Translations under genes and position numbers: made by a program | The notes under the pieces: model-generated | What the model was told of the DNA's origin: nothing | Database searches by the model: none | Seen by the model: the letters and a program-made list of their open reading frames with translations, nothing else | Origin: an uncultured Desulfobacteraceae bacterium | GTDB lineage: Bacteria > Desulfobacterota > Desulfobacteria > Desulfobacterales > UBA5852 | Direction of reading: 5' to 3' | DNA: 64,000 nt | NCBI GenBank assembly: GCA_913060875.1 | Contig: CAJXSL010000003.1 | Coordinates: 273,045-337,044, forward strand | Part shown: positions 36,805-45,239 of the stretch, piece after piece | Position numbering within the stretch: the first letter of the stretch is position 1 | Layout of the letters: every line of letters starts with the position of its first letter

Positions 36805-37590
36805 CTACGCGTTGCCATTGCCGAACGCCAGGGTTTTTACCAGGAAGCGCCGGGCAAAGGGCAGCGCCCACATGCCGAACATCAGCATCCGGATGGTGGC
36901 GCCCACCTTCCAGTGCAGTTTCCGGCCATGGGCCGCCCGCCAGACCGCATCCGCTACGGTTTTGGGCCCCACGTGGACTCCCATGCGGCGCACGCTGGTG
37001 GCCTGGACGCCGGCGTCCGTGATCATGGGCGTGGCCACATAGGGCACCATGATGTCGCAGACCCCGATGTCCAGGGGTTCGAATTCGATATCCAGGGCTT
37101 CGGTAAGCCCCCGCACCGCGAACTTGGTGGCGGAATAGACGGCCAGTTCCGGCCCGCCGTAGACCGCCGAGGCCGAGGACATGTTGATGATCCTGGCTCC
37201 GGGGGTTTTTTTAAGCAGCGGCAGCCCGGCCTGAATGCCGTGCAGCACACCGTTCAGATTAACGGCCACGGTCCGGGTCTGTTCTTCGATGGGGATGGAC
37301 CGATGGGGCCCCATGCGAAGGATACCGGCACAGTTGAACAGGACGTCCATGCGGCCGCCGGTGTGGCGGCTGAAAGTCTCCACGGCGGCCAGAAGGCTCT
37401 CCGGACAGGCCACGTCGGTCTCCAGGCAGCAGGCCTGATCGATGCCGAGTTCCCGGTGGAGAGCTGTCAGGGCTCGTTTGTTGATATCGCTTAGCCCCAC
37501 AAACCAACCCCGCCGGCTGAATAGGCGGGCGGCGGCCTCACCGATACCCGAGGCCGCTCCCGTGATAAAGATGCTCTTTTGCGTGGTCAT
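36805..37590 (-). CDS. Short-chain dehydrogenase/reductase
   Basis: A 261-residue classical SDR. TGAASGIGEAAARLF is the coenzyme loop, LFNCAGI the structural NAG region, INMSSASAVYGGPELAVYSATKFAV (in part) holds the catalytic Ser and YxxxK, and VPYVATPMITDAG follows. A tail of about 60 residues contains a hydrophobic segment (MLMFGMWALPFARRFL), suggesting membrane attachment. It is 6 nt from the thiolase gene, so it most likely acts as the 3-hydroxyacyl-CoA dehydrogenase or a ring alcohol dehydrogenase of this pathway. Confidence 0.85.
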   Translation of the reverse strand: MTTQKSIFITGAASGIGEAAARLFSRRGWFVGLSDINKRALTALHRELGIDQACCLETDVACPESLLAAVETFSRHTGGRMDVLFNCAGILRMGPHRSIPIEEQTRTVAVNLNGVLHGIQAGLPLLKKTPGARIINMSSASAVYGGPELAVYSATKFAVRGLTEALDIEFEPLDIGVCDIMVPYVATPMITDAGVQATSVRRMGVHVGPKTVADAVWRAAHGRKLHWKVGATIRMLMFGMWALPFARRFLVKTLAFGNGNA

Positions 37591-37596
37591 GGGCGT

Positions 37597-38835
37597 CTAC
37601 ACTTTTTCGAGGATATGAATGCACATGGCGGCCTCTTCCACGCCGATATTGCCGCCGCCGTTTTCAGCCAGCCCCAGCCGGGCGCCTTCGACCTGACGCG
37701 GGCCGGCCTCACCGCGCAACTGAACCCCGATTTCATAGATCTGGGCCAGGCCGGAGGCGCCGATGGGATGGCCGCGGCATTCCAGCCCGCCACTGGTGTT
37801 GACCGGCTGCTGGCCGCCCAGCTTGGTGGCCCCCGATTCAGCCCAGGGGCCGCCTTCTCCCACGGGGCAGAAGCCCATGGCCTCGGTCTGGTGCAGCTCA
37901 CCATAAGACGTGGCGTCGTGCAGTTCGGCCAGACTGATGTCCCGGGGCCCCACCCCGGCGATGTCGTACGCCTGTTTCGACAGGCGCTCGCCGATGTCGA
38001 CACCGTCCAGGTCCCGGTCGGTTCCGGAGCCCAGCACCGAAGCGCGGATTTTGATGGGCCGTGCGGCGGCAAGTTTTTTCAGGTAGGCTTCGGAACAGAC
38101 GATGGCCGCCGCGGCCCCGTCGCCCACCGGCGCGCACATGGAGCGGGTCAGGGGGTAGGCAATGGGTTTGTCGGCCAGCACCTCGTCCACGGTCATGTCC
38201 TGCTGATACTGGGCCATGGGATTGAGGGAGCCGTGCCAGTGGTTCTTGGCGCAAATGGCGGCCAGTTGGCGCTGGGTGCTGCCGAAGCGGTCCATATGCC
38301 ACTTGGCCCCCATGGCGTAGGCATCCATAAAGATGCTGCGCCCGTCGCCGGGAGGGGCCTGGTCCGGAGGGATTTCCACGCTGAAGGTCTTGTTGAGTTC
38401 CATCATCATGTTGATGTGGCTCTCGAAATTGTCCACATCCATGCAGGTGGCGTAGGCCGTCAGGGACTTCACTTTATCCGGGTCGGTAATCTTTTCGGAA
38501 CCCACTGCCAGGGCCAGGTCGACCATGCCCGCCCGGACACTTGTGTAGGCCAGATGCAGGGCTGTGGACGCCCCGGCACAGGCATTCTCCACGTTGGTCA
38601 CCGGGATGCCGTCGATCCCCATGGATCGGAGGGCCACCTGCCCGCGTATGGAATGCTGGTTGGCGAACATGCCCCAGAAGGTGTTGGAAAAATAAGCCGC
38701 CTGCAACGCCGTCTTGTCGAGACCGGCATCCTTCAACGCCAGGTTCGTCACCTCATGGGCCATGTCCCGGACGGTACGGTCCGGGTATTTGTTGAATCGG
38801 ATCATGCCGAGTCCGATAATGAAGACATCTGTCAT
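37597..38835 (-). CDS. SCP-x-like thiolase (acyl-CoA C-acetyltransferase)
   Basis: A 412-residue thiolase that cleaves 3-ketoacyl-CoA. The acyl-accepting Cys is in NVENACAGASTALH, the active-site His in ECRGHPIGASGLAQ, and HDATSYGELHQTEAMGF is the SCP-x/lipid-transfer type marker. The ending LAENGGGNIGVEEAAMC lacks the second Cys of classical CxGGGQG thiolases. SCP-x thiolases shorten branched or steroid side chains in other organisms, and this operon also encodes an SCP2 carrier. The ATG at 38835 has GAAAGGA upstream; the frame extends to 38859 without a site. Confidence 0.9.
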   Translation of the reverse strand: MTDVFIIGLGMIRFNKYPDRTVRDMAHEVTNLALKDAGLDKTALQAAYFSNTFWGMFANQHSIRGQVALRSMGIDGIPVTNVENACAGASTALHLAYTSVRAGMVDLALAVGSEKITDPDKVKSLTAYATCMDVDNFESHINMMMELNKTFSVEIPPDQAPPGDGRSIFMDAYAMGAKWHMDRFGSTQRQLAAICAKNHWHGSLNPMAQYQQDMTVDEVLADKPIAYPLTRSMCAPVGDGAAAAIVCSEAYLKKLAAARPIKIRASVLGSGTDRDLDGVDIGERLSKQAYDIAGVGPRDISLAELHDATSYGELHQTEAMGFCPVGEGGPWAESGATKLGGQQPVNTSGGLECRGHPIGASGLAQIYEIGVQLRGEAGPRQVEGARLGLAENGGGNIGVEEAAMCIHILEKV

Positions 38836-38863
38836 GGATTCGTTTTCCTTTCTGTCCACGTGT

Positions 38864-40087
38864 TCAAAGATGATGGGCCCCGGTGATCATCAGGCTGTCA
38901 TTGGCCCCGTCCTCGATCATGCCGGCCCGGGCGTCCCGGAAGAACTTCTCCACCGGATATTCCCGCGCCAGGCCGTTGCCGCCGAAGATCTGGATGGCCT
39001 CGCTGGCCACCTCATAGGCGGTCTGGGTGCAGAAGACTTTGGAGGCGATGGAATATTCTACGTTGGGCGGGGTGTTGTTGTAATTGTAGATCATGGCCGC
39101 CCGGGAGAGCGCTCGGGCGGCTTCGATCTTGGTGAACATGTTGAACAGTTTGTGCTTGATCATCTGGTGCTCGAAGAGGGGTTGGCCGCCCTGGACCCGC
39201 TGTTTGGCATATTGGAGGGCCTCTTCATAGGCGGCCCGGGCCACACCGGTAAACATGGCCCCCATGGCCGCGTTGGCCGTGGACAGGGTGATGTCGAGCA
39301 TGGCGCCGTAGCTTTCCTGATCCACCAGCATGTATTCCCTGGGCACGCGCACCTTGTCGAAGAAGATCTCCCCCTGGTTCAGGGCCCGCTGGCCCATCTT
39401 GTCCAGAGGTCGGCCTCTGCGCACGCCGGGCAGATCCAGCGGCACGATGCAGATGCCGCCCCCGGCCATCCCCATGGATGGATCGATGGTGAGGTAGGCC
39501 AGGGCGTGGGTGGCGATGGTGCCGTTGGAGACCCAGGCCGATTTCTGCCCTTCGATGATGTAGGCGTCGCCGTCCAGCCGGGCGGTGAGCTGGCCCGAGA
39601 TTTCCGGATCTTCGAACTGGGGGGTAAAAGGGCAGAGGGTGTCGGTGCCGTGTTCCGGCTCGGTAATGGCCCAGCAGCCGATGATGGAGGCGTCTTCGTT
39701 TTCGCAGAAAGGGGTGATGATCTCATCGGCCAGTTTGTCGTTGGGCACCATGGTGGCGAAAAAGGCGGGAAAACAGGACACGCCGATGCCGACGGCAAAG
39801 TCCACGCTGCCCCAGGCCAACTCTTCCAGGACGATGTGGGTTTCCAGGGGGTCGGTTCCAAGTCCGCCCCAGGTATCCGGTACGAAGATGGTATGGTAGC
39901 CGAGCTCGTAGCCCTTTTTGAAGGCGTTTCGAAATGTATCGCTGTTCATCACGTCGGCCGGGTCGTGGAGTTTGTCCAGTTCCAGGCTGGCCGGCCGCAG
40001 GACCTCTTTGGCAAACCGGTGGGTTTCATCCTTGATGGCGATCTGCTCGTCGGTCAGATCGATATTGAGATCGGTATAAAGTGCCAT
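38864..40087 (-). CDS. Acyl-CoA dehydrogenase
   Basis: A 407-residue FAD enzyme that introduces a trans-2 double bond in acyl-CoA. CWAITEPEHGTD is the first family signature, IEGQKSAWVSNGTIATHALAY the flavin-contact region (in part), QIFGGNGLAREYPVEKFFRDARAGMIEDGAND the C-terminal signature with the catalytic Glu (in part). Electrons would go to an electron-transfer flavoprotein, not encoded in this window. Between the ligase (15 nt) and thiolase (28 nt) genes, so part of the same pathway. Confidence 0.92.
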   Translation of the reverse strand: MALYTDLNIDLTDEQIAIKDETHRFAKEVLRPASLELDKLHDPADVMNSDTFRNAFKKGYELGYHTIFVPDTWGGLGTDPLETHIVLEELAWGSVDFAVGIGVSCFPAFFATMVPNDKLADEIITPFCENEDASIIGCWAITEPEHGTDTLCPFTPQFEDPEISGQLTARLDGDAYIIEGQKSAWVSNGTIATHALAYLTIDPSMGMAGGGICIVPLDLPGVRRGRPLDKMGQRALNQGEIFFDKVRVPREYMLVDQESYGAMLDITLSTANAAMGAMFTGVARAAYEEALQYAKQRVQGGQPLFEHQMIKHKLFNMFTKIEAARALSRAAMIYNYNNTPPNVEYSIASKVFCTQTAYEVASEAIQIFGGNGLAREYPVEKFFRDARAGMIEDGANDSLMITGAHHL

Positions 40088-40102
40088 GCCGTTTCTCCTT
40101 AA

Positions 40103-41713
40103 TTAGTAGTCGTCGCTTCGATAGACATTTTTGGCTTCAGGGGCGAACTGCTCCCGGAGCACCCGATCCAGGGCCTTTTCGGAAATGGTCTTGGGGATGG
40201 CCTCCACCACCTGCAGGTAGGAGGGTACGAAGTTGGGCTCCAGATCCCGGCGGCATTTTGCAACCATGGTCTTCGGGTCGATGGCCTGGCCGTCAAAGGG
40301 GGCCAGGGCCGCCACCAGGTCACTCTCGCCGGGGGCCCCGGAGGCCGCTGGAATGCCGTAGACGCAGACTTCGCTTACTTCAGGGCAGGCGCCGATTACC
40401 CGCTCGATGTGATCGGGCTGGATAAAATCCCCGGACCGGCGCAATTCGCTGCCTTTGCGGTGGTCGAAATAATACCAGCCGGCATCGTCCCGGTGCACGA
40501 TGTCGCCGGTGCGCAGCCATCCGCCGCGGGTTTTCTCCTCCGAAGCCTCGGGTTTGCCAAGATAGTCCACCTTGGTTTCCCCCTTGGTCATCCGCACGAT
40601 CAGTTCGCCGCGATCGCCATGGGGCACTTCGGTGTCGGCGTCGTCCACCACCTTGAATTCCATCATGCCCGGGAGGGGCTTGCCGAATGAGCCGACCGGA
40701 CCTTTGCCCGGCGGCTTGTAGGCAAAACCACCTTCGACCGCACCGTACCATTCCAGGATTTTAAGGTTGAAACGCTCCTCGAAGGCTTCCCAGATGGCGG
40801 CCGGGGTTCCGGCGCTGATGACGGTTTTGACCGGGTTGTCCCGGTCGTTGTCCCGGGGCGGTTCGTTGAAGATGCCGCTCATCATACCCCCCAGGAGCGA
40901 AAAGGAGGTGCAGCCGTATTGGCGGCAGATATCCCAGATGCGGCTCTTGGTGAACCGGGCACTGAACACGGCCTTGGTCCCGGTGCCGATGGCCGGAAAG
41001 AGCGTCACGGCCTGGGCGTTGCCGTGGGTCAGGGACAAACCGGAATAAAGCACGTCGCTGGGTTTGTACTTCCACACCAGCCGGGTCACGATGTTGAAGA
41101 TCCCGAAGCGATTGTTGCGGATCATGACGCCCTTGGGATCCCCGGTGGTGCCGGAGGTGTAAATGATCTGCATGGGGTGGCGCACCTCCATGATGCGTTG
41201 GTCCACGCGCTCCCAGCGGTCCTTTTCGAGGGTTTCGTTCAGGGTCGGGTAGTCCGGCGACACGGCGATTTCTTGCTCGGGACGGTAGGCCACAAATACG
41301 TGGCGAACATTGGGCACCTGGTCGGCAATTTCCTGCAGAAAGGGCAGGTTTTCTCCGGAGACGATGATCGCCTTGGCCTTGGAGTTTTCCAGCAGGAAGC
41401 GCAGCCGGTCCCCGCGGCTGCGGGGATCGATGGGTACCATGATGGCGCCCACTACCGGGCCGGCCAGCATGCTGTAGACAAATTCGGGATGGTTGCGCAT
41501 GAAAACGGCATAGGTATCGCCCTTGCCGATGTCGTTTTGCAGAAAAAGCCGGGCCATTTTGTTGGCGTTTTCATACAGCGCCCGATAGGTGAGGATGTCC
41601 TCCCCGGCGGCCCCGTTTTCGAACACCAGGACTTCCTTGTCCGGCTTGGCGTCGGCCTTCATTTCCAGGAAATGGGAGACGATGGCCTGATTGAGATGGG
41701 CTTTGGAGCTCAT
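40103..41713 (-). CDS. AMP-forming acyl-CoA ligase (CaiC-like)
   Basis: A 536-residue ANL-superfamily ligase. The ATP loop is IIYTSGTTGDPKGVMI, WYGAVEGGFAYKPPG lies at the acyl site, GWLRTGDIVHRDDAGWYYFDHR holds the hinge Asp (in part), and PKTISEKALDRVLRE carries the catalytic Lys. The SEK replaces the common SGK. Substrate residues do not let me name the acid; the resemblance is to carnitine/crotonobetaine and medium- to long-chain or alicyclic acid ligases. The ATG at 41713 has AAAGGGAG. It starts the pathway by activating a carboxylic acid. The gap of 108 nt upstream is the widest in the operon. Confidence 0.9.
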   Translation of the reverse strand: MSSKAHLNQAIVSHFLEMKADAKPDKEVLVFENGAAGEDILTYRALYENANKMARLFLQNDIGKGDTYAVFMRNHPEFVYSMLAGPVVGAIMVPIDPRSRGDRLRFLLENSKAKAIIVSGENLPFLQEIADQVPNVRHVFVAYRPEQEIAVSPDYPTLNETLEKDRWERVDQRIMEVRHPMQIIYTSGTTGDPKGVMIRNNRFGIFNIVTRLVWKYKPSDVLYSGLSLTHGNAQAVTLFPAIGTGTKAVFSARFTKSRIWDICRQYGCTSFSLLGGMMSGIFNEPPRDNDRDNPVKTVISAGTPAAIWEAFEERFNLKILEWYGAVEGGFAYKPPGKGPVGSFGKPLPGMMEFKVVDDADTEVPHGDRGELIVRMTKGETKVDYLGKPEASEEKTRGGWLRTGDIVHRDDAGWYYFDHRKGSELRRSGDFIQPDHIERVIGACPEVSEVCVYGIPAASGAPGESDLVAALAPFDGQAIDPKTMVAKCRRDLEPNFVPSYLQVVEAIPKTISEKALDRVLREQFAPEAKNVYRSDDY

Positions 41714-41821
41714 GGTAACTCCCTTTACTAAGCAATGGTGAAGGTTTTCGAAACGATACCGTCCGCTTGGGCAGGTCGTGACCGTTGGCGACAGACGCCC
41801 GGGCAACGACCGGCAGCGGGG

Positions 41822-42472
41822 TCATTCTTCGACGGCACCGATAAAGCCCCGGTTGAACGGCGGGAACTCCTTGTCGAAAATCTCGTCCCAGTGATCTTTG
41901 GTCCAGAACTCGTGCCGGTCGAAATAGGGGTTCTTTTTGGCGACACTCACGGATACGCACACGCACAGGTCCACATCCTCGATCATCTCCAAGGCCAGAG
42001 CGCTGAATCCCAGGGTGGAGAAGATCCGGCAGTGCAGCCCCAGGCGGTGGGCCATGCTGGCGGCCGCATTGGCGGCCATGTTCATGTTGATGTTTTTGAA
42101 CATGCAGCTGGGACCGTTGGCCGTGAGGGACTCCACTTCTTCGGCGGCGTTCATTTCGGCGCAGGTGCGGTAGCCGCAGGCCCCGCAATTGTAGTTGAAG
42201 TCGGATTTGCGTTTGTCGCCGATGAGCAGCAGCGAGCAGGGCTCTTTCATCAATTGGACCAGGTGGCGGCCGTCCCGGGCGGCCAGGGGCGACATGTCGC
42301 CCAGGGAAAAACAATACTCGGCGATCTGCTCCAGATCCTCGCCGTCGATGGCCCGCATCCGGATCGTGTTGCGATCGTTGAAGCGGAAACTGTTGTGGGC
42401 GGCCACGGCCATGAGTTCCACCGAACGGGCCAGCCCGTTGCTGATGAGATCCGGCATTTCGATAATGGGCAT
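41822..42472 (-). CDS. Ferredoxin-domain DUF2148 protein A
   Basis: A 216-residue protein of the DUF2148 (COG4739) family. The N-terminal half is a helical/alpha-beta domain. The Cys motif FNYNCGACGYRTCAEMN (C-x2-C-x4-C) and a distal Cys in GPSCMFKN form a probable [4Fe-4S] site. A cysteine-rich strand VDLCVCVSVSVAKKNPYFDR follows, then a Trp-rich C-terminus. Twelve nt separate it from a paralogue with the same motif, so the pair probably forms a heterodimer. Function unknown. In this operon an electron-transfer or metal-centred step beside the flavin dehydrogenase is conceivable. Confidence 0.8.
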   Translation of the reverse strand: MPIIEMPDLISNGLARSVELMAVAAHNSFRFNDRNTIRMRAIDGEDLEQIAEYCFSLGDMSPLAARDGRHLVQLMKEPCSLLLIGDKRKSDFNYNCGACGYRTCAEMNAAEEVESLTANGPSCMFKNINMNMAANAAASMAHRLGLHCRIFSTLGFSALALEMIEDVDLCVCVSVSVAKKNPYFDRHEFWTKDHWDEIFDKEFPPFNRGFIGAVEE

Positions 42473-42484
42473 GGTTGACCTCCT

Positions 42485-43156
42485 CTAGCTGTAGATGGAA
42501 CGGAACTGCGGCCAGAGCCGGTTGATCATCCGGTCGTTCATGGTCCGCTGGTTGATGTCGGCATAGCGCTTGGGGACATCCCGGAAGGGGCTCTTCTCGG
42601 TGATGGAGATGGCCACGGCCAGGGCGAAGCCGGTGTCACGGGGCAGGATGCCCATGCGCATGGCAGCGGCGCCGGCCGACCAGTAGACCCCGTAGTCGAT
42701 GCCCAGGTTGCGGGCCTGGGAAACCATGCCGTCGATGGCATAGGCGATGTTGTTGGCCCTGAAGATGCAAAGGCATCCGGTGAAGGCCACATCCGGATCG
42801 GGTGGCAGCTTGTCCTCCTCCTTGAGGTATTCACAGACCAGCTTGCCGCACATGTTGCAGTTGATGTCGGCCGGATCGGTCAGGCTGCGCAGGGAGGTGG
42901 AAATCAGAACCGCGTCGGCATCCCGAAGCATGGCGGCATCGCGTTTGAAAAACTGCCAGCTTTTCTTGATATCCGCCATGCGTTCCACCTCCTGGCACAG
43001 GTCCTCGATGTCGCAGTCATCGTCCAGGACGTGGATGGTGCACTCCCCGACCCCGCCCACCCGCGGCGAAGTGGTACCCGAGGCCAGGATCAGCCGGGCC
43101 GCCAGGCGGACGGCTTCTTTGCGGTCGGTCTCGTATTGTTTCATGCTGCGTTCCAT
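42485..43156 (-). CDS. Ferredoxin-domain DUF2148 protein B
   Basis: A 223-residue paralogue of the downstream gene. It has INCNMCGKLVCEYL (C-x2-C-x4-C) and a distal TGCLCIFRANNIAYAIDGM, again a likely [4Fe-4S] cluster. The C-terminal part (GILPRDTGFALAVAISITEKSPFRDV) aligns in layout with the strand of protein A ending in KNPYFDR. The N-terminus (ILASGTTSPRVGGVGECTIHV) differs from protein A, which suggests divided roles. It starts 17 nt after the SCP2 gene. No reaction is established for the family as far as I know. Confidence 0.8.
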   Translation of the reverse strand: MERSMKQYETDRKEAVRLAARLILASGTTSPRVGGVGECTIHVLDDDCDIEDLCQEVERMADIKKSWQFFKRDAAMLRDADAVLISTSLRSLTDPADINCNMCGKLVCEYLKEEDKLPPDPDVAFTGCLCIFRANNIAYAIDGMVSQARNLGIDYGVYWSAGAAAMRMGILPRDTGFALAVAISITEKSPFRDVPKRYADINQRTMNDRMINRLWPQFRSIYS

Positions 43157-43173
43157 GGTGTCCTCCTCTCGGG

Positions 43174-43581
43174 TCAGGCGATGGGAAGGCCGTGGGATTG
43201 GGCCCAGTCCGGATAGGCGGCATAGGCGGGTTTGAGCAGGGGCAGCAGTTTGAGCACTTTGGGCATGGGGCCCTTGGCTTTGATGAGCCCCTTGGCCAGG
43301 GCGATGGGCATGGAAATCTGCTGGAGCCAGAACTTGTGGCAGGTGTCGCCGCTCAATGTCATCTCCACGGTGGGCTTGATGTCCTGTTTGCCCCAGAGGA
43401 CCTCGCCGCCGGAGCCGTGGTCCGGCGTCACCCAGAGTTCGGCGTTGGGCTCGGTGATGTTGAACTTGATGATGATGTCGGCTTTGACGAACTTGGGACC
43501 GAAATCGGGATCGCCCAAAAGCTTTTCGAACAATCCCCCCAAAATTTCCTGCATCTTCTCCGTGGTTTCAAAAACCGGCAT
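43174..43581 (-). CDS. SCP2 sterol/lipid carrier domain protein
   Basis: A 135-residue single SCP2 domain. Helix 1 (EKMQEILGGLFEKLL), the beta sheet (IIIKFNITEPNAELWVT, KPTVEMTLSGDTCHKFWLQQ in part) and the helical end around a lipid tunnel match the family. SCP2 proteins carry acyl-CoA, sterols or other lipids. It follows tetR by 19 nt and precedes the DUF2148 pair, so the pathway substrate is probably a poorly soluble lipid or acyl-CoA. Confidence 0.88.
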   Translation of the reverse strand: MPVFETTEKMQEILGGLFEKLLGDPDFGPKFVKADIIIKFNITEPNAELWVTPDHGSGGEVLWGKQDIKPTVEMTLSGDTCHKFWLQQISMPIALAKGLIKAKGPMPKVLKLLPLLKPAYAAYPDWAQSHGLPIA

Positions 43582-43600
43582 GGGTGCCTCCTCTTTAGGT

Positions 43601-44212
43601 TCAGGGTTGCGTGAGATAGGGCCGCATCAGTCCTTCGATGGCCTGCCGGAAGGACGTCAGGGCCCAGTCGGTGGTGTGGGATTCCGGGTCCAGGTACCAG
43701 CGGGTGGCCGTGCCCTGGTAAATGGCGGATATCGTCCGGGCCGTGGCCTCGGGATTCAGTTGCTTAAAGTGCCCCTTTGCCAATCCTTTCCGCAGGGCAC
43801 CTTCAAGCAGGACGACCCAGTTGTCGATCCAATCATGGAAGATCCGGCGGTAGTCCTCGTCATGGGCGGCCAGGGACATGACGTCGAAAAGCAGGGGGTA
43901 GCCGATGTTGAGATCGGGATCGTCCAGGTTATAGAGCCAGTCGAAGGAGAGCAGCTGCCCCATGGGGTCGTCGACCGCCTGCATGGTTTCCTGGCTGCGG
44001 TGGAAGATGCGGTCAAAAAAGGCCTTGAAAGCTGCTTTGAAGAGGTCGTTTTTGGATTTGAAGTAATGGGCCAGGCCGCCCTTGGAGAGCCCGGCCGCTT
44101 TGCAGATGTCATCCATGGTGACATTGGCATGGCCGTTGGCGGCAATGGTTTGCAGGGCGGCATCGAGAATCTGTGTCTTGCGGATGGCTTCCAACTCCGG
44201 GATGGCAGGCAT
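43601..44212 (-). CDS. TetR-family regulator of the acyl-CoA operon
   Basis: A 203-residue repressor. The N-terminal helix-turn-helix (VTMDDICKAAGLSKGGLAHYFKSKNDLFKAAF, in part) is standard. The ligand domain contains a hydrophobic core (FDWLYNLDDPDLNIGYPLLFDV). It is the first gene after a strong promoter with two palindromes at 44352-44387, so it most likely represses its own operon and is released by an acyl-CoA or related pathway compound. The ligand is an inference. Confidence 0.92.
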   Translation of the reverse strand: MPAIPELEAIRKTQILDAALQTIAANGHANVTMDDICKAAGLSKGGLAHYFKSKNDLFKAAFKAFFDRIFHRSQETMQAVDDPMGQLLSFDWLYNLDDPDLNIGYPLLFDVMSLAAHDEDYRRIFHDWIDNWVVLLEGALRKGLAKGHFKQLNPEATARTISAIYQGTATRWYLDPESHTTDWALTSFRQAIEGLMRPYLTQP

Positions 44213-44351
44213 GGTTGGTCCGTCCTTTCGCCACGAGGTGTTTTCGTGCGGCGGTGCGGTTGCGTCGGGTGTGACCTTCCTGTCGTTACCACCGGTGACC
44301 GGCGACTGCCTTGAGGACCATAAGCCCTAAGGGGTGGCAAGGTGGAAACCG

Positions 44352-44387
44352 ACCGGACGTCCGGTAAACCGACTGTCTGGTCGGTTT
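44352..44387 (-). promoter_or_regulatory. Double palindromic operator upstream of tetR operon
   Basis: Site 1 is AAACCGAC (44366-44373) with GTCGGTTT (44380-44387) around 6 nt. Site 2 is the perfect palindrome ACCGGACGTCCGGT (44352-44365). They abut, lie just downstream of the -10, and are the right size for two TetR dimers. Confidence 0.7.
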
Positions 44388-44389
44388 TT

Positions 44390-44418
44390 CATATAGCGCC
44401 CATTCTTTGGAACGTCAA
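44390..44418 (-). promoter_or_regulatory. Promoter of the TetR-SCP2-DUF2148-beta-oxidation operon
   Basis: On the minus strand TTGACG (44418-44413), a 17-nt spacer, and TATATG (44395-44390). The operators begin immediately after the -10, so a bound repressor blocks initiation. Confidence 0.75.
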
Positions 44419-44656
44419 GAAAAATATTGGCATCATATTTTATTTGAATACAATTTAGTTTACGGGTGCAATTCGGGTGGAATGGGGAGGAGCTTCTCCT
44501 GCCCTGCCCGGCGGTGTTTGTCAACGTTGCCGGAGGTCTGGATTTTCCCTCGAACATGTGTTGCAACTGGTGGCCGACAGGCCGCTGCCGGTATGGGCGC
44601 CAGCTGAGCAGGGCCACCGGCAATGACGGGAAGTTACAAGGGTTGTTTGGAAAACC
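44419..44656. other. Gap upstream of the TetR operon promoter
   Basis: About 240 nt between the promoter and the next minus-strand gene. The first part is AT-rich, which fits an upstream activating region; the rest shows no RNA gene, terminator or convincing small gene. Short overlapping frames here lack ribosome-binding sites. Confidence 0.3.
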
Positions 44657-45238
44657 CTATCCTGGATCGGTCGCCTTGGCCGGCATCCGGTAGACGTAGA
44701 TGGGATCGTTGGTGAGGCTGTTGCCGGGGCGCAGAATGTGTGCCGGGGCGAGCCCCGGCAGAGGGAAATTGCAGGAGACGACCATCGCGCCCGGCTTGAG
44801 CTCGCGCTGTATTTTGCGGGCCAGACGGTTCATCACGTCCGGGAACAGGTAGCAAAAGACGACATCGGCGCTGGACAGGTCGACGTTCCAGAAGTTTTTC
44901 AGGCGAACCCTGACGCGTGAACGCCCCAGGCATAGCAGGCGGGCCTTGAGGAAGGCCAGGGGGTTGAGTTCGTAGCCCTCGGCCCGCACCGGACAGCGGC
45001 GGCAGGCAGCGCGCAGCACCCGGCCGTCGCCGCAGCCGAGATCCACCAGGCGCTGTCCCGGCTGAAGATCCACCGCGTCCAGGAAAGCCTTAACCCGCCG
45101 CCGGGCCGTGGATACATAAAGGGCGCCGCGGGTTGCCGGCAGCACCAGGGCAATGCTGAATCCGTAAATCGCTTTGGCGGCAAACAGGGCGCCGGTGATA
45201 CCGATGAAAAGCCAGATGCCGAAGGGGATGCTGCTCAT
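44657..45238 (-). CDS. Membrane-anchored class I SAM methyltransferase (FAM173-like)
   Basis: A 193-residue protein with one N-terminal membrane helix (about residues 8-34) and a Rossmann methyltransferase domain: RLVDLGCGDGRVLRAACRR is motif I. The layout of one anchor helix followed by a DLGxGDGR domain resembles the FAM173/ATPSCKMT group, which methylates the c subunit of ATP synthase in mitochondria. The bacterial target here is unknown. It starts 1 nt after the stop of rlmI and is co-transcribed with it. Confidence 0.78.
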   Translation of the reverse strand: MSSIPFGIWLFIGITGALFAAKAIYGFSIALVLPATRGALYVSTARRRVKAFLDAVDLQPGQRLVDLGCGDGRVLRAACRRCPVRAEGYELNPLAFLKARLLCLGRSRVRVRLKNFWNVDLSSADVVFCYLFPDVMNRLARKIQRELKPGAMVVSCNFPLPGLAPAHILRPGNSLTNDPIYVYRMPAKATDPG

Positions 45239-45239
45239 T

